A stretch of 64,000 nt of DNA from assembly GCA_031428275.1 (NCBI GenBank), contig JANPPC010000043.1, forward strand, positions 102,656 through 166,655, read 5' to 3'. The notes under the pieces were generated by a model. It was not told the origin of the DNA. It did not search any database and was given only the letters and a program-made list of their open reading frames with translations. The position numbers were made by a program, and so were the translations under genes. This document shows positions 59,784 through 64,000 of the stretch, piece after piece. The DNA comes from Pseudobdellovibrio sp031428275 (lineage in GTDB: Bacteria; Bdellovibrionota; Bdellovibrionia; Bdellovibrionales; Bdellovibrionaceae). Position 1 is the first letter of the stretch, and each line of letters opens with the position of its first letter.

Positions 59784-60092
59784 TTACTTTTTTAATTGGC
59801 TTTTTTTCAACTGTCGGTGACCTTCGAAAACGGTCAAAATTTCCACGTTCGATTCTTTAAGGCGATAAACTAAGCGGTAATTTTCGATTAGCAGCTCACG
59901 AATGTTAGCGTCACGAAATTCAGGAACTTCTCGTCCGCGCGAACTAAACCGATCAAGACTTTCACCCGCTTCATAAAGCCGCTTAACCCAGGCATCAGCT
60001 TCTACTTCAGAATCTGCTGCAATGAATTCTTTAATAGATAAAAGATCGTCAACGGACTTTTCAGTCCATATAATTTTGAACACCGCAGTCAT
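59784..60092 (-). CDS. RelE/ParE-type toxin
   Basis: A 102-residue toxin of the RelE/ParE superfamily. The N-terminal VFKIIWTEKSVDDLLSIKEFI, the middle GREVPEFRDANIRELLIENYRLVYRL and the closing ILTVFEGHRQLKKSQL match the family. The central IRELLIENYRLVYRL is typical of ParE-like gyrase poisons, while RelE proteins cleave mRNA; the exact target cannot be decided. Its ATG directly follows the antitoxin stop codon (TAGATG). Confidence 0.85.
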   Translation of the reverse strand: MTAVFKIIWTEKSVDDLLSIKEFIAADSEVEADAWVKRLYEAGESLDRFSSRGREVPEFRDANIRELLIENYRLVYRLKESNVEILTVFEGHRQLKKSQLKK

Positions 60093-60374
60093 CTATTTTT
60101 TAATTCCCAAACGAGCTCGCACTTGAGCTGAAGTTAAAACTCTGCCTGCGTCAGCATCAGCAATGCCGCGATTAACTGAAGCGACAAATTGCGATGATTG
60201 AAACTCTTGAATGCGATCGTATTCGGCCGGAGAAAGCATAACTGCAGCTGGCTTACCATTTTGGGTGATAACTAAGGGTTGTGACGATTGCCCGATACGC
60301 TCCAACAATGTCGGTGCCTGATTCTTAAATTCAGCTAAGGTTACAACATCTTGGGATATCTTTAATGCCTTCAT
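60093..60374 (-). CDS. Phd/YefM-family antitoxin
   Basis: A 93-residue antitoxin. It shows the Phd/YefM DNA-binding N-terminus (VVTLAEFKNQAPTLLERIGQSSQPLVITQNGKPAAVMLSPAEYDRIQEF), and a C-terminal tail that should wrap the toxin (NRGIADADAGRVLTSAQVRARLG). It is translated first, then the toxin immediately follows. Together with the palindrome at 60412-60425 this forms a self-regulated toxin-antitoxin module. Confidence 0.88.
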   Translation of the reverse strand: MKALKISQDVVTLAEFKNQAPTLLERIGQSSQPLVITQNGKPAAVMLSPAEYDRIQEFQSSQFVASVNRGIADADAGRVLTSAQVRARLGIKK

Positions 60375-60383
60375 TTGAACTCC

Positions 60384-60426
60384 TCATAGACCTAGTATAG
60401 ACCCATATGAAGTCTTTTAAAAGACC
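60384..60426. promoter_or_regulatory. toxin-antitoxin operator palindrome
   Basis: A perfect 14-bp palindrome, GTCTTTTAAAAGAC, lies at 60412-60425, about 38 bases upstream of the antitoxin ATG. Next to it are two copies of TAGACC within CATAGACCTAGTATAGACCC (60384-60403). This is a likely site for antitoxin-mediated autorepression. Confidence 0.55.
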
Positions 60427-60479
60427 TATTTAGCGCCTTTTAATCGTCATTGAGCTATAGAATCGATATGGTAAAGAAA

Positions 60480-60878
60480 CTAAAAAGTATTTTGGTGTTC
60501 AACGTGAATCACGATGTGTGATGAACCGGTCGTCGCGTGTGCGACAAGTTGGTCAACTGCGTGCGAAACCGCGCGCAGTTGAGTGCTGATGACGATGCAG
60601 TAGACAAAAGACTTTGCAGATAACTCCGCCGCCGGGAAAGAATGGAAAACCGCCCCCGATTTTTCTTCACAAGCAGACATCGACACCGAGTTCGTCGGGT
60701 GAATCTGCTTCAGCGACGTGCGAAGCTCTGCAATTTTTAAATAAACTTCAGACTCGGTCGGCCCGTGCGCGTTCATATTTAAACCCGCGGCCATACCCGA
60801 TTGCGAAACAAGTAACGTCGTCAGAACATTGGCCAGGGTTGATTGTGAAACGATATCTAAAATTAAATTTCTTTTCAT
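60480..60878 (-). CDS. hypothetical protein, possibly exported
   Basis: A 132-residue protein beginning MKRNLILDIVSQSTLANVLTTLLVSQSGMAAG, a stretch that could be a weak signal sequence. The rest has two cysteines (SACEEKS, FVYCIVI) and His-rich ends (HAVDQLVAHATTG, IVIHVEHQN). No family is recognised. AAGGG lies seven bases before the ATG at 60878; the longer frame to 60902 was rejected for lack of a site. Confidence 0.5.
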   Translation of the reverse strand: MKRNLILDIVSQSTLANVLTTLLVSQSGMAAGLNMNAHGPTESEVYLKIAELRTSLKQIHPTNSVSMSACEEKSGAVFHSFPAAELSAKSFVYCIVISTQLRAVSHAVDQLVAHATTGSSHIVIHVEHQNTF

Positions 60879-61015
60879 TCGATGACCCTTCTCAGAAAAC
60901 AAGACTGCTGAAGAAGTCCGAATGTAACTGAAGTCTTTAAATTTCGCGATACAAATTTTTTCGAATAGAAATAACTATTAGACTGTCAGGTTTATGTACA
61001 GCCGTAATTGCCCCG

Positions 61016-61897
61016 TTATGACTGAATTAAAATCACAAAGCCAATTAGAAAGAACATAGTCGCTACGGCCAAGTAACCACTCATGCGTTTACGCCCGCGG
61101 TATATTTCAAAAAGCGTCGCAAATAACGGAGACGTCCCCGCAATCGCCGAGATAATCGGTAAATTACCCAACTGAATCGCCTGTAAATAAAAACCAAGCG
61201 CTACGAACGTTCCTAAGAACCCCGAAAAAATCGCTAGCCAGCGCTCGCGCTTCGTTAGTTCACGAAACGGCGCCAGTAATTTTAAATGAAACACGGGAAC
61301 TAAGCTAACTAAGAAAAAACCCAAGACCGAAATACCCGAACGAACCGCATTCGCCACAAACGGAGAAAGCGACGGAGTTAATTCAAACGCAGCCTTCGTC
61401 ATTAATAAACCCGCGGCGTCTAAGATAACGCCGGCTAAGGCAAAAGAGATTCCGACGCCGTCCCAGTGGCCTTTTTCGCGAAATGATTCTAACGAAAAAC
61501 AAAAGATACAGCCGATTAAAAAAAACAACGCCACCAGCTGATAGGGCGAAAACACGCTACCAAATAAATAGTACGAAGCGACACCAATCAACAGCGGCTG
61601 AAAACCAAAGATCATCAACACGCGGCCCGGGCCTAAGTGTGCGAAGGCGCGAAATAAAAAAATGTCACCAATCATCAGCCCCGTAAAACCGCTGATCAGT
61701 AACAAGATCAAACTTCGCTCGGTCATCGAAATATCTAAACCGAACAATAAGATCACTAAAGCAAAGCACACAAAAGCCACGCAGACTTTTAAGTAGTTCA
61801 CCCAGTTCGGAGAAATTTTTCTAGAGAATTCGGTAAAGAAAACGCTGGCGATCGCAAACGAGATGTTCGATCCCAGCGCAAATAAAATCGCTAACAC
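61016..61897 (-). CDS. EamA/DMT-family transporter
   Basis: A 293-residue integral membrane protein with ten predicted helices in two five-helix halves, the layout of the drug/metabolite transporter superfamily. The first half includes LLISGFTGLMIGDIFLFRAFAHLGPGRVLMIFGFQPLLIG, and the second the repeat GFLGTFVALGFYLQAIQLGNLPIISAIAGTSPLFATLFEI, both typical EamA endings. The start is a GTG at 61897, three bases after the stop of the Bax-inhibitor-like gene, so translation is probably coupled. The substrate is unknown. Confidence 0.9.
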   Translation of the reverse strand: MLAILFALGSNISFAIASVFFTEFSRKISPNWVNYLKVCVAFVCFALVILLFGLDISMTERSLILLLISGFTGLMIGDIFLFRAFAHLGPGRVLMIFGFQPLLIGVASYYLFGSVFSPYQLVALFFLIGCIFCFSLESFREKGHWDGVGISFALAGVILDAAGLLMTKAAFELTPSLSPFVANAVRSGISVLGFFLVSLVPVFHLKLLAPFRELTKRERWLAIFSGFLGTFVALGFYLQAIQLGNLPIISAIAGTSPLFATLFEIYRGRKRMSGYLAVATMFFLIGFVILIQS

Positions 61898-61900
61898 AAA

Positions 61901-62611
61901 TTATTTTCGATTCACTTTGCCAAGTAGGCGTAAGACTTCCATGTACAACCAAACTAATGTGACTAATAGGGCAAAGCCACCGTACCACTCCATAAATTTT
62001 GGAGCTCCGGCACGTTCTGACTTTTCGATCATGTCGAAGTCTAATAATAAGTTAAATGCAGCGACGCCAACGACCACCACTGAAAAACCAATACCGACCC
62101 AACCCGTTTGGTGAATCATCGGAATTTGCGTTCCGAAGAAACCCATCACCATATTAATCAAGTAAGTCACCGCGATCGCCATCGTGGCACCCACGATCAC
62201 CGAGCGCACTTGGTCGGTGACCACGATTATTTTAAAACGGTACAGCGCTAACATCAGCACCGAAATGCTCAGTGTAAGAATCAACGCGTTCGTTACAATG
62301 CCCGGGTACTGAAATGCGTACACGGCACTGATCGAACCCAGCAGCACACCTTCAGCGACCGCATACACGGGCGCTAACACCGGGGCCAAGTTCGGTTTAA
62401 AAATAATCACCAACGCTAAAATTAAAGTTCCGATGACCATGCCGATCATTAACGGAAACGATTGCTGACCCCATCCGAAAGTGGCGCCTAAGATCGTTAA
62501 TAAAATTAATAAACCGGCGCGGTTCATGGTTCCGCTAACGGTCATTCGTGATGTGTCGTCCATATCGCGAATTTTTAATAATGTTTTTTCATTCAGTGCG
62601 GGATTCGACAT
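61901..62611 (-). CDS. Bax inhibitor-1/YccA family membrane protein
   Basis: A 236-residue protein with seven hydrophobic segments. The N-terminal MTVSGTMNRAGLLILLTILGATFGW is a family hallmark, followed by VAEGVLLGSISAVYAFQYPGIV and the closing FDMIEKSERAGAPKFMEWYGGFALLVTLVWLYMEVLRLLG with the conserved acidic residues. In other organisms such proteins leak calcium or protect membrane proteins from FtsH. It leads a two-gene unit with the EamA transporter. Confidence 0.92.
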   Translation of the reverse strand: MSNPALNEKTLLKIRDMDDTSRMTVSGTMNRAGLLILLTILGATFGWGQQSFPLMIGMVIGTLILALVIIFKPNLAPVLAPVYAVAEGVLLGSISAVYAFQYPGIVTNALILTLSISVLMLALYRFKIIVVTDQVRSVIVGATMAIAVTYLINMVMGFFGTQIPMIHQTGWVGIGFSVVVVGVAAFNLLLDFDMIEKSERAGAPKFMEWYGGFALLVTLVWLYMEVLRLLGKVNRK

Positions 62612-62928
62612 GCGAAGCTCCTGTTAGTTTGTGTCGACCTTCGTCGACAATTAGTTTCTACCGTACAAAGTCGATAGCTACTTTCGCCTTTAGTATGTTC
62701 TTTTTTCGCGCGCCCGTTAACAAAAACTAAGAAGTATTATGTAACATGATGTTCAGCGTGCAAAACGAATCCCCGTTTCAAAATAAAACGACGGCCCGGG
62801 CACTAAACGCTTTCACGGCCCCATTCGCACGTTTTCTGAACAAAATCGTGCTTAGCGACTAAAGCCTAGTTTGCTTCGGCCCGATACATTCAGTACATGC
62901 AACGCAGAATGGCAACAAAAGGACATCT
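62612..62928 (+). promoter_or_regulatory. spoVG upstream region with a sigma-28-like promoter
   Basis: This 317-base gap between divergent genes contains TAAAGCCT at 62860-62867 and CCCGATAC at 62880-62887, 16 bases between TAAA and the second element. The flagellar sigma-28 consensus is TAAAGTTT and GCCGATAA with about 15 bases between TAAA and GCCGATAA, so the match is good but one base off in spacing. It would start transcription some 35 bases upstream of spoVG. The rest of the stretch has no visible gene. Confidence 0.45.
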
Positions 62929-63252
62929 ATGAAAATCACAGAAGTGAAGATCTTTCCGGTCAACGAGGATCGGCTAAAAGCCTACGTAACCATCACCATC
63001 GAAGGCTGCTTCGTGGTTCGCGATCTGAAGATCATACAAGGCCCCCAGGGTTTATTCGTCGCCATGCCCAGCAAAAAGCGCAAAGATGGCCAATTTCGCG
63101 ACATCGCGCATCCGCTGAACCAAGAAACTCGACAAAATATCGAAGACATGGTCTTTCAAGCCTACGAAAATCAACTTCGCTCGATGGGAGAAACTCTTGT
63201 GAATCTGAAGCGTCAGAAGGCTCCAACAAGCCAAGCCGACGAATACGATTGA
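62929..63252 (+). CDS. spoVG: SpoVG-family regulator
   Basis: A 107-residue protein with the SpoVG pattern from the first residue: KITEVKIFPVNEDRLKAYVTITIEGCFVVRDLKIIQGPQGLFVAMPSKKRKDGQFRDIAHPLNQETRQNIEDMV. SpoVG binds nucleic acid and controls sporulation septation, virulence or surface genes in Firmicutes and spirochaetes; in predators its job is not established. AAAGGA precedes the ATG at good spacing. It is a one-gene unit with a possible sigma-28-type promoter before it and a terminator after it. Confidence 0.95.
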   Translation: MKITEVKIFPVNEDRLKAYVTITIEGCFVVRDLKIIQGPQGLFVAMPSKKRKDGQFRDIAHPLNQETRQNIEDMVFQAYENQLRSMGETLVNLKRQKAPTSQADEYD

Positions 63253-63343
63253 TGAGTTAAACAGCAAAAAAGACAAGCCCTGCTCGGTGAATCTTTCTTT
63301 AGTTACTGTTTCTTCTTTTGTGAGCGAATTTTAATGATCTACG

Positions 63344-63382
63344 AACCCAGGCTGCCTTTGGTAGCGCTGGGTTTGTTTTTTC
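63344..63382 (+). terminator. terminator after spoVG
   Basis: AACCCAG at 63344-63350 pairs with CTGGGTT at 63367-63373, with an inner CTGCC / GGTAG extension, followed by TGTTTTTTC. It ends the spoVG transcript some 90 bases after its stop codon and before the tRNA gene. Confidence 0.8.
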
Positions 63383-63447
63383 TTGCCCTTACTGGGTTGC
63401 GTGTATTAACTTCGATTCTACATTTAGTTGCTAGCGTTTTTCTATGT

Positions 63448-63523
63448 TGGGGTATCGCCAAGTTGGTAAGGCAATAGATTTTGATTCTATCATTCGGAGG
63501 TTCAAGTCCTCCTACCCCATCCA
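63448..63523 (+). tRNA. tRNA-Gln (anticodon TTG)
   Basis: The acceptor stem pairs TGGGGTA (63448-63454) with TACCCCA (63513-63519). The anticodon stem ATAGA / TCTAT frames the loop TTTTGAT, giving anticodon TTG that reads CAA, so glutamine. The T arm GGAGG-TTCAAGT-CCTCC is perfect. The discriminator T is followed by an encoded CCA at 63521-63523. Confidence 0.97.
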
Positions 63524-64000
63524 ATTTTCCTTCAGAAATTTGGACCTTAAAAAAAGCAAAAGAAAATCACAAACATAGCAAAAGTTAAGAATGAAAACCC
63601 GATTGGGGAAGTATTTCATATTATTTCTTTTTAATTTTCATAGATAACCTCTTTCATTAGCGTCTATTGCAATTGACGATCCATTTCTGAATCGCTCACA
63701 CCCGGTTCACAAAACTAAAGCTTACATTTGAAGTTGACAGAATATCCGCCTTAACCCTACCGCCAAATGTTCCACTTAAATTTAATTTCTTTTTTTTCTA
63801 AAAGCACTCGCCAGTCGATAAAAAGAAACAAAGATACAAACAACAGACCGGTCGCCATAAGCAAAACACTTTTTATAGTTAGTGCATCTTTATAAAAATC
63901 ACTAAAGTGAGTAATAGCATAGTGACCTGAAAATAGAAGGAGCCCGCCGGAGCGGGCCCCTGTGTAGAACGGATGGTTGATGAATTAACCGACTTTCACT
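63524..64000. other. gene-poor right edge
   Basis: No convincing long gene is visible. A 33-codon leftward frame (63757-63858) starts MATGLLFVSLFLFIDWRVLL and looks like a single membrane helix with a basic tail, but lacks a ribosome site. A hairpin GCCCGC-CGGA-GCGGGC at 63942-63957 is followed leftward by a T-rich tract and could end a leftward gene whose last codons (ending V-K-V-G-stop at 63985) reach in from outside the window. This last gene is only a suggestion from about five codons. Confidence 0.35.

Noticed and set aside
63757..63858. 33-aa leftward membrane peptide
   Set aside because: Amino-acid pattern is suggestive, but no ribosome site is present and the frame is too short to be safe; kept only as a note in the right-edge entry.
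1..64000. Prophage, insertion sequence or integrated element
   Set aside because: No transposase, integrase, phage structural gene or long terminal repeat was seen; the toxin-antitoxin pair is the only accessory-type module.

Overview
The window reads as chromosomal DNA of a predatory bacterium of the Bdellovibrio group (Bdellovibrionota). The case rests on combined content: an orphan cyclic-di-GMP-I riboswitch RNA like the attack-phase merRNA described in Bdellovibrio bacteriovorus, a SpoVG homologue outside Firmicutes, a pair of DUF4360 secreted proteins, type III glutamine synthetase, B12-dependent ribonucleotide reductase, RNase Y, a MoxR-Bat operon and many small secreted or lipoprotein genes. 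Base composition looks AT-leaning (low 40s percent GC by eye, not computed), which fits a low-GC relative such as the P. exovorus lineage better than B. bacteriovorus. I see no prophage, insertion sequence, CRISPR array or rRNA operon. Gene density is high and most of the window is core chromosome.

Layout. 0-5 kb: start of an acyl-CoA dehydrogenase, a CinA-like protein with a decayed C-terminal domain, small membrane and lipoprotein genes, glnN with a strong bidirectional terminator. 5-11 kb: a secreted HExxH protein, a hypothetical, nrdJ, and the divergent pair cysteine desulfurase / IscA-like carrier. 11-19 kb: an FMN-binding protein, a fasciclin protein, then a long leftward series (zapA, 5-formyl-THF cyclo-ligase, rny, tyrS, a [2Fe-2S] ferredoxin) and the leftward smc - DUF5522 - ftsY cluster (to 23 kb). 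23-30 kb: a Tat-exported flavoprotein fused to a CBM9-like domain, ppdK, and glyQS with a structured leader. 30-35 kb: Mrp ATPase, an OmpR-type two-component pair, two DUF4360 genes. 35-44 kb: an ABC-F ATPase, a DUF2252-like lipoprotein, and a signalling block (soluble histidine kinase, 82-aa protein, FIST-like sensor, HD-GYP response regulator), then a secreted protein of unknown function and the c-di-GMP riboswitch RNA at 44.4-44.65 kb. 44.7-54 kb: a MltD-like lytic transglycosylase and the leftward moxR - DUF58 - membrane protein - batA - batB - batC - batD operon. 54-57 kb: M48-like pseudo-peptidase, DUF1844 protein, DegP/HtrA protease. 56.6-59.4 kb: MAPEG protein, heme-motif/beta-barrel protein, YceI protein and a cytochrome c lipoprotein. 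59.5-64 kb: a toxin-antitoxin pair, EamA transporter, Bax-inhibitor-like protein, spoVG and tRNA-Gln(TTG).

How the genes connect. The most distinctive theme is c-di-GMP and envelope biology: an HD-GYP phosphodiesterase-type regulator lies 2 kb from an RNA that looks built to bind c-di-GMP and has no downstream gene to control, beside a cell-wall hydrolase and a Bat operon. A second theme is conserved proteins whose hallmark catalytic or ligand residues are changed: RNase Y (HD to HN), Mrp (CxxC lost), CinA (SCTGG lost), an HtpX-like protein (HExxH lost). Several start sites were moved inward from the longest open frame where a Shine-Dalgarno sequence, signal peptide or neighbouring stop codon argued for it.
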